A DNA stretch of 64,000 nucleotides from Microbulbifer sp. YPW1 (GTDB lineage: Bacteria > Pseudomonadota > Gammaproteobacteria > Pseudomonadales > Cellvibrionaceae): assembly GCF_013367775.1 (NCBI RefSeq), contig NZ_CP055157.1:2931001-2995000 (forward strand), written 5' to 3'. A model generated the notes under the pieces. The model did no database searches. It was not told the origin of the DNA and was given only the letters and a program-made list of their open reading frames with translations. Below are positions 1 through 8,880 of this stretch, one piece after another (positions within the stretch are counted from its first letter, which is position 1; the number at the start of each line of letters is the position of its first letter). The translations under genes were made by a program, and so were the position numbers.

Positions 1-1
1 C

Positions 2-553
2 ACTGTTGACGAAGGTGAAAGCTTCACCGTGACCGCGAACGGTAGCGATGCCGATGGCGATGCACTGAGTTATACCTGGAGCGGTATGGAAAGCGGTTCT
101 GGTGAGAGCATCACTATCACTGCACCGCAGGTGGGTGCCGATACCGACTTCACCCTCACCGTGACCGTCAGTGATGGCATCGACAGCGCCAGCGCAAGTG
201 TCACCGTTAGCGTAATCAACGTTGAAGGCGGCGGTGGTTGCGAGATGATTGATCCGAATGCTGGTAACTACGCTGCCTGGCAATCCGGTAGTACCTATCT
301 CGGTGGCGACCAGGTGAGCTTTGACCAGCTGGTTTGGGAGGCCAAGTACTGGACCCAGCAGCAGCCGGGCTTCAGCTCTGCGGACTGGAAACTCATCAGC
401 GATGTGGAAGTGCCGTGGAATGCCAGTACGGCCTACAACGGTGGTGATGAAGTAAACCACAATGGCCTGCGTTATCGCGCCAAGTGGTGGACTCAGAGCG
501 AGCCGGGCGTTTCTTCCGACTGGGAAGAAATCGGCGAAGCGACCTGCAATTAA
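2..553 (+). CDS. C-terminal part of a secreted chitin-binding protein (PKD/Ig-like domain plus two CBM5/12 modules), 5' end outside window
   Basis: The reading frame is open from base 2, so the gene starts before the window. The visible part begins with an Ig/PKD-like beta-sandwich rich in Asp-Gly and Thr-Val repeats (to about position 220). A GGGG hinge and two chitin-binding modules of the CBM5/12 type follow (about 245-410 and 410-550). Each module carries the aromatic pattern W..S..Y..G..V...G..Y.AK.WTQ..PG. The protein is probably a secreted chitinase, LPMO or other chitin-active enzyme whose catalytic part lies upstream. The next gene is a GH18 chitinase with the same CBM type, which supports a chitin-degradation locus. 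The catalytic family cannot be told from this fragment. A terminator follows directly. Confidence 0.85.
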   Translation, partial: TVDEGESFTVTANGSDADGDALSYTWSGMESGSGESITITAPQVGADTDFTLTVTVSDGIDSASASVTVSVINVEGGGGCEMIDPNAGNYAAWQSGSTYLGGDQVSFDQLVWEAKYWTQQQPGFSSADWKLISDVEVPWNASTAYNGGDEVNHNGLRYRAKWWTQSEPGVSSDWEEIGEATCN

Positions 554-567
554 GCAGTAAGCAGTAC

Positions 568-599
568 ACAGGGGGCGCTACGGCGCCCTCTGTTCTTTT
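568..599 (+). terminator. Rho-independent terminator after the chitin-binding gene
   Basis: An 11-base stem (568-578 with 583-593, one G-U pair) is followed by a T-rich stretch. It lies 15 bases after the stop codon. Confidence 0.75.
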
Positions 600-643
600 C
601 GAAATTCTTTTCTACAAACTTCCAAATAAATCGGGAAATAAAT

Positions 644-2236
644 ATGAAAAGGCAATTACTTGGTCTGCTTGCGCTCGGGCTAATCTCGTTCGAGGCCGCC
701 GCGGTGGACTGCTCCGCGCGACCGGACTGGGAAGCCAGCGCCATCTATGTGGGTGGTAACTCGGTCAAGCACCTGGGCAATGCGTATACCGCAAATTACT
801 GGACGCAGAACAATGATCCGGTAACCCACTCCGGTACCTGGGCGCACTGGAAATACGAGGGTGCCTGTGACGGTGGTTCATCGTCAGGTTCGTCTTCTAG
901 TTCTTCCAGTTCCTCAAGTTCTTCCAGCTCGTCTTCAAGTTCTTCCTCCAGTTCCTCGTCTTCCTCGAGCTCAAGCGGTGGCTCCGGCGGCGGCTCCTGT
1001 ACTTCTGTGCAGTATGTCGCGGGTACCAGCTACACGGCGGGCCAGCTGGTGCAGAATGTGGGGCTGGAGTTCCAGTGCAATATCGCCGGCTGGTGTTCTT
1101 CCGAGGCTGCCTGGGCTTATGAACCTGGTGTCGGTGCACACTGGGGAGATGCCTGGAGCCAGGTCGGGGACTGTGGCAGTTCCTCTTCCAGCAGCTCATC
1201 CAGTGGCGGTTCCAGTTCGTCCTCCGGTAGCTCGGGCTCGTCGAGCTCTTCATCGGGCGGCTCTTCATCGGGCGGCAATAGCGGCCTTTTGCCGAAGCAT
1301 GCGCTGGTGGGTTACTGGCACAACTTCGACAACGGTTCCGGTCTGTACCGTATCAGTGAAGTATCCGATGTATGGGACGTGATTGTGGTGGCCTTCGTGG
1401 ATGATGCGGGCAATGGCAACATCGCGTTCAATCTGGATCCGGGCCTCGACAAGCAGCAGTTCATTGATGACATTGCAGCCAAGCGCGCTGCGGGCAAAAT
1501 CGTGATCGCGTCCTACGGCGGCGAAAAGGGTACCGTGACCCTGAACACTCAGGAGAACGTTACCAACTTCGTCAACAGTACCGCGGCGATGATCGACGAG
1601 TACGGATTTGACGGTATCGACATCGACCTCGAGTCTGGCGCGGGCGTGATGCACGGTGCACCGGTCATCCAGAATATGGTGGATGCCGTAAAACAACTGA
1701 AGCAGCGGTATCCCGGTATGTACCTGTCCATGGCCCCGGAGCATCCCTATGTACAGGGTGGCTATGTGTCCTATACCGGTATCTGGGGCGCCTATCTGCC
1801 GATGATCGATCAGCTGCGGGACGAGCTCGACCTGTTGCATGTACAGCTGTACAACAACGGCGGCCTTGCCACTCCCTATCGCGGACCAGCTTACCCGGCA
1901 GGTTCTGTGGATATGATGGTGTCTTCGGCGCTGATGCTGATTGAAGGCTTCCCCCTCGGCTATGGTGATGCGGGCTTCTTTGAGGGACTGCGCCCGGATC
2001 AGGTGGGACTGGCATTGCCTTCAGGGCCAAGTTCAGCGGGCAGTGGCTTTGCTACTACCGCGGATATCAATCGCGCGCTGGATTGCCTTACCCAGCAGCT
2101 GAATTGTGACACGCTGACACCATCACAGGCCTACCCGACATTCAACGGCGTGATGACCTGGTCTATCAACTGGGATATGCACGACGGTGGAATTTTCTCA
2201 GGCCCGGTGGGTAGTCATGTCCACAATCTCCCGTAA
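644..2236 (+). CDS. Secreted GH18 chitinase with two CBM5/12-like modules and polyserine linkers
   Basis: This 530-residue enzyme is predicted to hydrolyse chitin outside the cell. Residues 1-20 form a signal peptide ending in EAAA. Residues 22-75 are a CBM5/12 chitin-binding module. Residues 79-111 are an almost pure serine linker. Residues 119-177 are a second, Cys-containing chitin-binding-like module, followed by another Ser/Gly linker to about 213. The GH18 barrel fills the C-terminus: DGIDIDLE at 323-330 is the DxxDxDxE signature with E330 as the catalytic acid, and a late TWSINWDM strand closes the barrel. Polyserine linkers are a known hallmark of Cellvibrio/Saccharophagus/Microbulbifer carbohydrases. 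The ATG is preceded by AT-rich sequence, and the signal peptide fixes the start. Whether it is endo- or exo-acting cannot be read from the sequence. Confidence 0.95.
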   Translation: MKRQLLGLLALGLISFEAAAVDCSARPDWEASAIYVGGNSVKHLGNAYTANYWTQNNDPVTHSGTWAHWKYEGACDGGSSSGSSSSSSSSSSSSSSSSSSSSSSSSSSSSSGGSGGGSCTSVQYVAGTSYTAGQLVQNVGLEFQCNIAGWCSSEAAWAYEPGVGAHWGDAWSQVGDCGSSSSSSSSSGGSSSSSGSSGSSSSSSGGSSSGGNSGLLPKHALVGYWHNFDNGSGLYRISEVSDVWDVIVVAFVDDAGNGNIAFNLDPGLDKQQFIDDIAAKRAAGKIVIASYGGEKGTVTLNTQENVTNFVNSTAAMIDEYGFDGIDIDLESGAGVMHGAPVIQNMVDAVKQLKQRYPGMYLSMAPEHPYVQGGYVSYTGIWGAYLPMIDQLRDELDLLHVQLYNNGGLATPYRGPAYPAGSVDMMVSSALMLIEGFPLGYGDAGFFEGLRPDQVGLALPSGPSSAGSGFATTADINRALDCLTQQLNCDTLTPSQAYPTFNGVMTWSINWDMHDGGIFSGPVGSHVHNLP

Positions 2237-2275
2237 GGGTTAAACATCCCGGATGTATTAGTCGGGCAGTAACTG

Positions 2276-2306
2276 AAAAAGGGGCGCTGAAAAGCGCCCC
2301 TTTTTT
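2276..2306. terminator. Bidirectional terminator between GH18 and the Tll0287-like gene
   Basis: A perfect 8-base GC stem (2281-2288 with 2293-2300) has a GAAA loop. A-run and T-run flanks let it serve the two convergent genes. Confidence 0.85.
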
Positions 2307-2340
2307 ATTGGCGGAAATTCCGCGAAAGCTTATCCACAAC

Positions 2341-2889
2341 TTACAGTGGGAAGCGGATTACCACACCCCCCATGGTCTGCCCCAGCTCGAAGTCCTTGCG
2401 CGGGCTGTCCACATGGTCATTGTGACAGCTGACGCAGGCGGGAGACACGGCCACGTCTGGATAAACTGCGGTGAAATACTTGGTGTCGCCGAGCTTCTCG
2501 GTTCCGTAGAAGTTCTGCCCGGGATTCTCGACAATAAATTCCAGACCCTGGCGCTCTAACTCTGTGCGCGGCTTGTTCTGTTTGTTGATGGCCCACTGGG
2601 ACAGCAGCGCATAATTGAAACCGGATTCCTGTTCCGCCACGCGCTCGGCCCCCATGCGCATCATCTGCGCGGGCAGCGGCAGTGCCTGATTGTCTTGCCA
2701 GTGCTCATCCGCCTTGATGACTTTTTCTTCATTCTGCAGTCGGTTGACCACATTGGTGGTATAGCTTGCGCGGTCTGCCTCGATGACCGCGAAAATCGCA
2801 TCGGCCATTCTCTGGGGTTCGATTCCTGATTTTTCCCCACAACCTGAAAGCGCTGCCACTGCAGCCAAGATGAACGCTCTAGTTCGCAT
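2341..2889 (-). CDS. Tll0287-like (DUF3365) haem c lipoprotein
   Basis: This is a 182-residue predicted lipoprotein. The signal peptide ends in a lipobox (LSGC, near residue 17). The body matches the Tll0287-like/DUF3365 sensor fold in its conserved C-terminal part: YPDVAVSPACVSCHNDH, then G..MGGVVIRFPL at the end. One CxxCH motif (CVSCH) indicates a single covalently bound haem c. It is the third gene of a minus-strand run after the oxidoreductase and the multihaem cytochrome, 20 bases downstream of the cytochrome stop, with a strong GAGGGGA ribosome site. It could act as a small electron carrier or redox sensor for that operon. The family assignment comes from the pattern; the role is inferred. 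Confidence 0.8.
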   Translation of the reverse strand: MRTRAFILAAVAALSGCGEKSGIEPQRMADAIFAVIEADRASYTTNVVNRLQNEEKVIKADEHWQDNQALPLPAQMMRMGAERVAEQESGFNYALLSQWAINKQNKPRTELERQGLEFIVENPGQNFYGTEKLGDTKYFTAVYPDVAVSPACVSCHNDHVDSPRKDFELGQTMGGVVIRFPL

Positions 2890-2909
2890 GGTTTCCCCTC
2901 CTGATGGGA

Positions 2910-4253
2910 TTACTTGCTGGATTGAATCTTGGCGATCCGTTCACGAATCAGCTGGAACGTCTCGTGTTGGTTTTTTACCGGACCATTGAAGTTGTTCTTA
3001 AGTAACTGCTTGTCTGCCAGCGCGGCAACGGAAAACTCGATACCGTGGCAGCTGAGGCATACCGGCAGCATCTTTTCATTGGGACGCAGGTTGTGGTTCT
3101 GGTTGTGATTGACCGCGACCTGATCACCGCGGACCTCGCGTGGCATATGGCAGTTGGCGCAGCTGACACCACTCGAGGTATCCGACTGCCAAAGTTTGAA
3201 GTGTGCAGATGCGCGGTAGGCCAGGCTGTGTTCATCATTGTGGCAACTGAGGCAGGCGTCTACGGCGGCGTAGCGCGTATCCGTCTCGTGTGCGCCGTGG
3301 CAACTGATGCAGCTGAGCTCGCCCTGTGCGCTGTTTTTCATGGGGATCAGTGCTTCCACCGGCGTCATAGCGCTGGATTTATTTCGGAACGCCTCGGGCA
3401 GATCCGATGAAAGGCGCAGGCCGTGTTTCCCGCCGGTAAACTCATCCCGCTGTTGCCTGTGGCAGTCGCCGCAGGTGTCGACTATCTCTGCGCTACTGAA
3501 TTGCCACTGACCATCACTGTGGCAACTGCTGCAGTTGGTTTCGGTCTGTGCATGGGTACTGGATAGCCAGTTGCCAAGGATGTTAGAGGTGGCGTCACCC
3601 GTATCCGATGGCCGTGCCATGTCCGGCGTTGCCACTTGGTCAGTCTGGTTGTGGGGGTGTGTATCTCTCCAGCTTGCCACCAGTGTGCGTAGGGGAAGCT
3701 GTCCGTCCTCCAGTAGATCAGGCTTGCCTATGTGTGCGGTCAGGAATCCCTCGTATAGATAGCGGTTGTCGTGGTAGTTGTGACAACCCGCACTGGCACA
3801 GGTATCGAAGCCAAAGCCGGCGTGATTGGGGCGGTTTTCCGCGATATCACTGTGGCAGTGCACACAGAAATCCCCCGCAAGGGTGACTCCCATCTCGTGG
3901 GTGATTTCCGGCTTGTGCTCCGTGTGGCAGGACACGCACTGGCGAGCGTCCAGCTGGTTTAACAGGTTGGCATTTCTCGGGTCGAGAAATTTCTTGCGCG
4001 GGTGGCTATCGTTTGCCAGCCCCAGTTCTTCACTGTGACAGCCGGTACAGGCCTGCTGGATCACCTCCTGACCCGCGAAGCCATCACCGTGGCAGGTAGT
4101 GCAGGCGAGTTCGACCTGATGGTGACCGTGGGTAGCCTCACCGCTGAGAAAATACGATTTATCCGAGGCCTCCAGGTTGTACGTGATCAGTGCGGCAACG
4201 CACAAAGTCAGTACCAGGCCGTAGTGCCAGAACTTGAATTTATAGTTTTTCAT
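2910..4253 (-). CDS. Membrane-anchored multihaem cytochrome c (11 haem-binding motifs)
   Basis: This 447-residue cytochrome has a single N-terminal hydrophobic segment (about residues 10-27), which acts as an anchor or uncleaved signal. I count ten CxxCH motifs, beginning CTTCH at residue 51, and one CX4CH motif (CASAGCH). The N-terminal half has the dense four-haem spacing of cytochrome c3-type domains. The C-terminal half holds CxxCH motifs in longer spacing, including CANCHMPR, a form common in NrfA, octahaem reductase and NapC relatives. No Lys-ligated CxxCK site is present, so nitrite reduction of the NrfA kind is not indicated. Its ATG directly abuts the stop codon of the upstream oxidoreductase, so the two are translated together. 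It probably receives electrons from that oxidoreductase on the periplasmic side. The terminal acceptor is unknown. Confidence 0.88.
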   Translation of the reverse strand: MKNYKFKFWHYGLVLTLCVAALITYNLEASDKSYFLSGEATHGHHQVELACTTCHGDGFAGQEVIQQACTGCHSEELGLANDSHPRKKFLDPRNANLLNQLDARQCVSCHTEHKPEITHEMGVTLAGDFCVHCHSDIAENRPNHAGFGFDTCASAGCHNYHDNRYLYEGFLTAHIGKPDLLEDGQLPLRTLVASWRDTHPHNQTDQVATPDMARPSDTGDATSNILGNWLSSTHAQTETNCSSCHSDGQWQFSSAEIVDTCGDCHRQQRDEFTGGKHGLRLSSDLPEAFRNKSSAMTPVEALIPMKNSAQGELSCISCHGAHETDTRYAAVDACLSCHNDEHSLAYRASAHFKLWQSDTSSGVSCANCHMPREVRGDQVAVNHNQNHNLRPNEKMLPVCLSCHGIEFSVAALADKQLLKNNFNGPVKNQHETFQLIRERIAKIQSSK

Positions 4254-6266
4254 TTAAAAGTAATACACGGCGAGGACATGGAAAAAGATTAATACGGGCA
4301 GTGCCCACAGCAGCGCGTAGTGGACCCGGGACCACCACTTGCGATGTTCGCGCAACTTCAGATCGGTCCAGTGGTGATTGCGGGCCATAAATACTCCCAC
4401 CAGGGAGCCCGTACAGGTGGCCGCGAGGAATACCAGCATCAGCGCAAGGTTTAGGTTCTCACCCAGGCGGAACCCGGTGTGTACGATAAGTACCAGCAGT
4501 GCCGCACAGCCAACGATACTGTGAAAGTAGCGCCAGTGATCCAGGTGGCCGAGATTGCGCTTTTTCAAACGCTTGCGCAGGCTCAGGCTGGCGGTCAGCA
4601 GACACAGCCCGAGCAGGGTGTAGCCGCTCACCTGCTTCCAGAAATTGTCGTACCAGAGGTTTTTCAGGTACCAGTTGACCTGCACACTGTTGCTGACGTC
4701 GGGCGCAGGCAGAAACACCGCGATTGCAATCAACAACAGGGAGAGGAGGGATACCAATAAGATACTCGTCGCGTGTCGCATGACGAGATTGGGAACAGGG
4801 GTGTCGAGCAGCTCTGCCATGATCGGTCGACAACTGCCGCACACCGATCCGGCCTGAGTCTCCATTTCCAGGTCGTGTAGCGAGCGTTTGCCATTGGCGA
4901 TGGCCGTGCAGAGCTCCCCCTTACTGACACCATTACACTGGCAGACCAGATAGCTGTCTGGTTGCTGTTTTATCCCCTGCTTTTCCTGTTTTGTCCACAG
5001 GTAGCCATCCCGCTCAAATCGGCGCAGGGAAGCCGTTGAAATCGCCTCGCCACTGTTGATGGCCGCACTCACACGGGATCGTTCGGGCCAGGCACCGATC
5101 AGGCTGGCACCTACGAGCTTTCCGTCGCTCAGGTAGATTTCCCGGCACTGCCCTCGGAAGCGGTTTTCGTAGCGATACACGCTCGATTCACCAGCGGGCG
5201 CGGTCTTGCCGAGCAGTGCACAGGGGATATGGGCAATCTTGAGTTCGATATCTGTGCGGCTGCCGGAATAGGGTGCCGGAATGTCTTTTTCTTTTGTGGC
5301 GCAGATATGCCGGGCGCAAATATCGGCCTGCTCGAATCCGGGGCGCACCAGTTGATACACCAGCTCTGCAAATTCGGCACATTCACCTATCGCGTAAATA
5401 TCCGGGTCGCTGGTTTGCATAAAGGAGGAAACCTGGATGCCACGTGCTGTGTTGAGACCAGATTCCTCACCCAGAGTGGTTTCAGGAGTGATGCCGGTAC
5501 ACAAAACTACGGTGTCCACCTGAAGGCTTTCCCCGCTTGAGAGCTGCACGCCGGTAACAGCCTTGCTGCCGTTGAATGCCTGGATCTCGACCCCAGACAT
5601 CAGCTCCACCTGGAGTACGGTGAGGGCAGCCTTGAGATAGTTTTCTGATGCCGTACTCAGCTTCCCACCGAGTAAGCCCTGACGGGCCAGAAGTACAACC
5701 CGGTTCTTTTGTGTCTTAAGCGCGGCAGCGGCTTCCAATCCCAGTGCGCCCGCGCCTGCTACCAGAATGGTCTGACTCCTGTCGCGCAGATGGGTAAGTG
5801 CCTTGGCATCCCGCAGCTCGCGGAAAGGAATGATGTTTTCCAGGTTTGCGCCGGGTATATCCGGGATTCGCGGTCGGGATCCGGTGGCGAGGATTAGCTT
5901 GGTATAGGGTTGGGGGGTGCCTTCCTCATCAAAGACGATACGCTCTTGTCGATCGATACGGGTAATTCGGCGGTTGTGATATTCGGCGAGTCGGCCCGCG
6001 GATTGTTTCCGTACCGGGTTTTCCAGTTCTTGCAGGGAGAGTTCCTGGGATAGGTACTGGGACAACCTGACCCTGTTATACGGGGCTTCGTCCTCTGCGC
6101 CGATCAGTACGACCTGGGCATCGTCGCTGTTCTCCAGCAAGCGCTCTGCACATCGAACACCCACCGGGCCAGCACCGATGACTACATAGATGGGGTAGTC
6201 TGTAGTTTGCTGACGGGCTTCGTGCTGCGGTATCGAAAGCCGCTTCTCCACGGAAACTTCGGTCAC
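4254..6266 (-). CDS. Fused FAD/NAD(P)H oxidoreductase, BFD-type [2Fe-2S] domain and membrane haem domain
   Basis: This 670-residue fusion resembles the N-terminal half of NirB-type nitrite reductases joined to a membrane cytochrome. The FAD-binding GxGxxG lies at 31-36 (VIGAGPVG) and the NAD(P)-binding motif at 170-178 (AGAGALGLE). A BFD-like [2Fe-2S] domain follows at 441-487 with Cys 442, 444, 476 and 479. Residues 497-670 form about five membrane segments with His residues suited to b-type haems (HSIVG, HTGF, HYALLW, FFHVLAVYYF). No sirohaem reductase domain is present, so it is not a complete NirB. The start is a GTG preceded by a G-rich ribosome site. It is the first gene of a three-gene operon with the multihaem cytochrome, which suggests electron flow from cytosolic NAD(P)H across the membrane to periplasmic haems. 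The overall reaction is inferred. Confidence 0.85.
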   Translation of the reverse strand: MTEVSVEKRLSIPQHEARQQTTDYPIYVVIGAGPVGVRCAERLLENSDDAQVVLIGAEDEAPYNRVRLSQYLSQELSLQELENPVRKQSAGRLAEYHNRRITRIDRQERIVFDEEGTPQPYTKLILATGSRPRIPDIPGANLENIIPFRELRDAKALTHLRDRSQTILVAGAGALGLEAAAALKTQKNRVVLLARQGLLGGKLSTASENYLKAALTVLQVELMSGVEIQAFNGSKAVTGVQLSSGESLQVDTVVLCTGITPETTLGEESGLNTARGIQVSSFMQTSDPDIYAIGECAEFAELVYQLVRPGFEQADICARHICATKEKDIPAPYSGSRTDIELKIAHIPCALLGKTAPAGESSVYRYENRFRGQCREIYLSDGKLVGASLIGAWPERSRVSAAINSGEAISTASLRRFERDGYLWTKQEKQGIKQQPDSYLVCQCNGVSKGELCTAIANGKRSLHDLEMETQAGSVCGSCRPIMAELLDTPVPNLVMRHATSILLVSLLSLLLIAIAVFLPAPDVSNSVQVNWYLKNLWYDNFWKQVSGYTLLGLCLLTASLSLRKRLKKRNLGHLDHWRYFHSIVGCAALLVLIVHTGFRLGENLNLALMLVFLAATCTGSLVGVFMARNHHWTDLKLREHRKWWSRVHYALLWALPVLIFFHVLAVYYF

Positions 6267-6450
6267 AAGTTTCCCCCGAAGTACTTCCCTGTACCCGTCT
6301 TGCGGGTCTTCCCTCGAGTCATCATCAAGCCTGCTTTTGTTATTGTTGTCGTTTTTAAGAGATGTATTCTTATTTTCCGCAATGGAACCTTTCAGGATTT
6401 CAGCTGAGGATAAAATTTATCGGACTAGTGTTTTACCGGCGAAAATCCTG

Positions 6451-6960
6451 TTACGAGTATCGATACAGTGTATAAAGTTCCCGCTCTTCCAGAGAGACCC
6501 TTCGGGTCAGCGCTTCGCCGATTTTTTCATAGTCCTGTTTGAAGTCCATCAGCATCTTTCCGGTAAAAACCTCGCGGGAGTAGCGCTTGCAAAACTGCAC
6601 TACGGCGTTGGCAATATCATTCATATCGGAACGAAAATCTTTGACGATCTGCAGCGTATGGTTGTCATCGCTGAGAGATTGTTCCAGATACACATAAAAG
6701 CTGACGTTTTCTTTGATCAGGTGGGCCTGGAAAGTTGACTTGAATGCTTTCAATAGCTCAGAAATTTTTTGGAAATCCTGCCTTTCATAACCCTCTGACC
6801 AGATGCGTTGATAGATCTGGATCAGTTCTTTGTGATCACCTTTAAGATCGTGGATCAGATTCGGGTCGAAGCTGATCGAGCGGCCCTGTCCGGGGCCGTG
6901 GGGATCACGATTCCCTGAAGATGTATTGTTGCGGGACTTCCCGGAAAAAATGCGGAACAT
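6451..6960 (-). CDS. Hemerythrin-like (HHE) helical protein
   Basis: This 169-residue soluble protein has a hemerythrin-type four-helix pattern. It contains H..DLKGDHKEL (about residues 37-45), AHLIKEN (about 79-85) and a final helix ending EERELY. The His/Glu positions in the first two helices fit a diiron site. The third and fourth helices have fewer His than classical oxygen-binding hemerythrins, so the metal site may be incomplete. The last helix also recalls the Rsd/AlgQ anti-sigma family (IGEAL..R...E). The N-terminal 30 residues are polar and low in complexity. It lies upstream of the multihaem operon on the same strand, 184 bases away, which is compatible with a role in NO, O2 or redox response. 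I am confident of the fold but not of the function. Confidence 0.7.
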   Translation of the reverse strand: MFRIFSGKSRNNTSSGNRDPHGPGQGRSISFDPNLIHDLKGDHKELIQIYQRIWSEGYERQDFQKISELLKAFKSTFQAHLIKENVSFYVYLEQSLSDDNHTLQIVKDFRSDMNDIANAVVQFCKRYSREVFTGKMLMDFKQDYEKIGEALTRRVSLEERELYTLYRYS

Positions 6961-7544
6961 AGTCTGAGCCTTTTATCGGACTTATCTGGGTATTGTTTTG
7001 GCTTTATCGCAGATAAAGAGGAGTAGGAATTTTGCCGCGCCCGGGCGTGATTGAAAGTGTTTTTTTAGATTTATATTCCAGCTGCATGGTCAGCTTGAGA
7101 ATTTTGTCACAATTTTAATCGAGGGAGAATAGCGCCAGCGAAAAACAGAAGGGATTTACCTGGAAAAATGAATATAAATTTTATTTTTGGTGTGATCTGA
7201 CTGAGACGAAAAAAGCAGTATTTATTGGTACTCTCGTACCCATTGTTTCGGCTTTTTATTCTGTCTGAGGTGAGGTCCGCACCGGTTTCGGTACGGACGT
7301 TCCTAATGGGCGCAGTATAAAAAATTAGTTTCTGTTTGATTTAATGTTTGCTCTGGATTTCTATTGTTCGCTTCCGTCAATTAGTTTTGCAGATAACAGT
7401 GCGCCTTATCTCCGAATACACCGCAGTTGCGGTGTCCTACATCTACTTCAGCCTGAAAATGCACGCCTGATCATTGGTAGCTCACGTAAAGCAGGGCTGG
7501 CAGGCTGTGGGGAAATCACCGGCAAGTGATTTTTTACAGGCATA
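6961..7544. other. Gene-free AT-rich stretch between the hemerythrin gene and the gltA terminator
   Basis: I see no convincing protein or RNA gene here. The stretch is AT-rich, with short ORFs only. It contains an imperfect 10-base palindrome (7275-7284 with 7289-7298, loop GTTT, one mismatch) that lacks a T-run. This could be a regulator site. The promoter of the hemerythrin gene must lie at its left end. Confidence 0.5.
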
Positions 7545-7572
7545 AAAAAACCCGGCGTGTGCCGGGTTTTTT
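7545..7572. terminator. Terminator of gltA
   Basis: A perfect CCCGGC/GCCGGG stem with GTGT loop is flanked by an A-run and a T-run. It sits 18 bases past the gltA stop codon and can work in both directions. Confidence 0.9.
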
Positions 7573-7590
7573 CGAGGAGGAAGACCGGGA

Positions 7591-8880
7591 TTAACGGTCT
7601 TCTGCAGCCACGTAGTCGCGAGCGGTGTAGCCGGTGTACAGCTGACGCGGACGACCGATCTTGTACGGATTGGAGATCATCTCGTTCCAGTGTGCGATCC
7701 AGCCTGCAGTACGGCCGGTAGCGAAGATCACGGTGAACATATCGGTAGGAATACCGATCGCCTTCATAATGATGCCGGAGTAGAAGTCCACGTTCGGGTA
7801 GAGTTTCTTCTCGACGAAGTACTCGTCTTCCAGGGCGATCTTTTCCAGTTTCTTGGCGATACGCAGCAGCGGATCGTTCTCGGCACCCATGGCACCCAGA
7901 ACTTCGTCGCAGATGCCCTGCATTACGCGGGAGCGCGGGTCGAAGTTCTTGTATACGCGGTGGCCGAAGCCCATCAGGCGGAACGGGTCGTTCTTGTCTT
8001 TGGCCTTGGCAACATACTCGTCGATACGGCTCTCGTCGCCGATCTCCTGCAGCATGTTCAGTACCGCTTCGTTGGCGCCGCCATGTGCCGGGCCCCACAG
8101 GGTCGCGATACCGGAGGAGATACAGGCGAAGGGGTTGGCACCGGAGGAGCCGGCCAGACGCACGGTAGAAGTGGAAGCGTTCTGCTCGTGGTCGGCATGC
8201 AGCAGGAAGATCACATCCATGGCCTTGGCCACAACCGGGTCGATCTTGCTCGGCTCACAAGGGTTACCGAACATCATGTGCAGGAAGTTCTCGGAGTAGC
8301 TGAGGCTGTTATCCGGATACATGAACGGCTGGCCCTTGCTGTGCTTGTAGCACATGGCGGCCAGGGTCGGCATCTTGGCAATCAGACGGTCAGCGGAGAT
8401 CTTGCGGTGTTCGGGATCGGTAATATCGAGGGAGTCGTGGTAGAAGGAGGCGAGGGCGCCTACTACACCGCACATCATGGCCATCGGGTGGGCGTCGTAG
8501 CGGAAGCCCTTGAAGAAGTTGACCAGGGATTCATGCACCATGGTGTGGTTCATGATGCTGTTGACGTATTCCTTCTTCTGTTCGACTGACGGCAGCTCGC
8601 CGTTCATCAGCAGGTAGCAGGTTTCCAGGTAGTCGGATTTCTGCGCCAGCTGTTCGATGGGGTAGCCGCGGTGCAGCAGCACGCCCTTGGCGCCATCGAT
8701 ATAGGTGATCTGGGATTCACAGGAGGCAGTGGACATGAAGCCCGGGTCGTAGGTAAACAGGCCTTTGCTCGCCAGGCTGCTGACGTCGACAACGTCGGGG
8801 CCGGCGGTGCCAGAGTAAACCGGCAGGTCGTAAGGGGCGTCGATACCGTCGACCGTGAGTTGAGCTTTCTTGTCGGACAT
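7591..8880 (-). CDS. gltA: Citrate synthase (type II)
   Basis: This 429-residue protein condenses acetyl-CoA and oxaloacetate, the entry step of the TCA cycle. Length and sequence match proteobacterial hexameric citrate synthase (E. coli 427 residues). The catalytic His regions are visible in GPAHGGANE and GFGHRVYK, and the catalytic Asp region in VDFYSG. The N-terminal beta-rich part found in NADH-sensitive type II enzymes is present ([17 protein letters not shown]). The ATG has an AGGAG ribosome site. It is transcribed away from sdhCDAB across a 647-base control region, the standard gammaproteobacterial arrangement. Confidence 0.98.
   Translation of the reverse strand: MSDKKAQLTVDGIDAPYDLPVYSGTAGPDVVDVSSLASKGLFTYDPGFMSTASCESQITYIDGAKGVLLHRGYPIEQLAQKSDYLETCYLLMNGELPSVEQKKEYVNSIMNHTMVHESLVNFFKGFRYDAHPMAMMCGVVGALASFYHDSLDITDPEHRKISADRLIAKMPTLAAMCYKHSKGQPFMYPDNSLSYSENFLHMMFGNPCEPSKIDPVVAKAMDVIFLLHADHEQNASTSTVRLAGSSGANPFACISSGIATLWGPAHGGANEAVLNMLQEIGDESRIDEYVAKAKDKNDPFRLMGFGHRVYKNFDPRSRVMQGICDEVLGAMGAENDPLLRIAKKLEKIALEDEYFVEKKLYPNVDFYSGIIMKAIGIPTDMFTVIFATGRTAGWIAHWNEMISNPYKIGRPRQLYTGYTARDYVAAEDR

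Noticed and set aside
4254..6266. Calling the oxidoreductase a nitrite reductase (nirB)
   Set aside because: It has the NirB-like FAD and BFD domains but no sirohaem/ferredoxin reductase domain, and it carries membrane helices instead.
6340..6380. Possible NsrR half-site (GATGTATTC) between the oxidoreductase and hemerythrin genes
   Set aside because: Only one half of the palindrome is present, and such 9-mers are frequent in AT-rich DNA.
6961..7544. A tRNA or small RNA gene in the long spacer left of gltA
   Set aside because: I found no cloverleaf, no T-loop motif and no hairpin with a T-run other than the gltA terminator.
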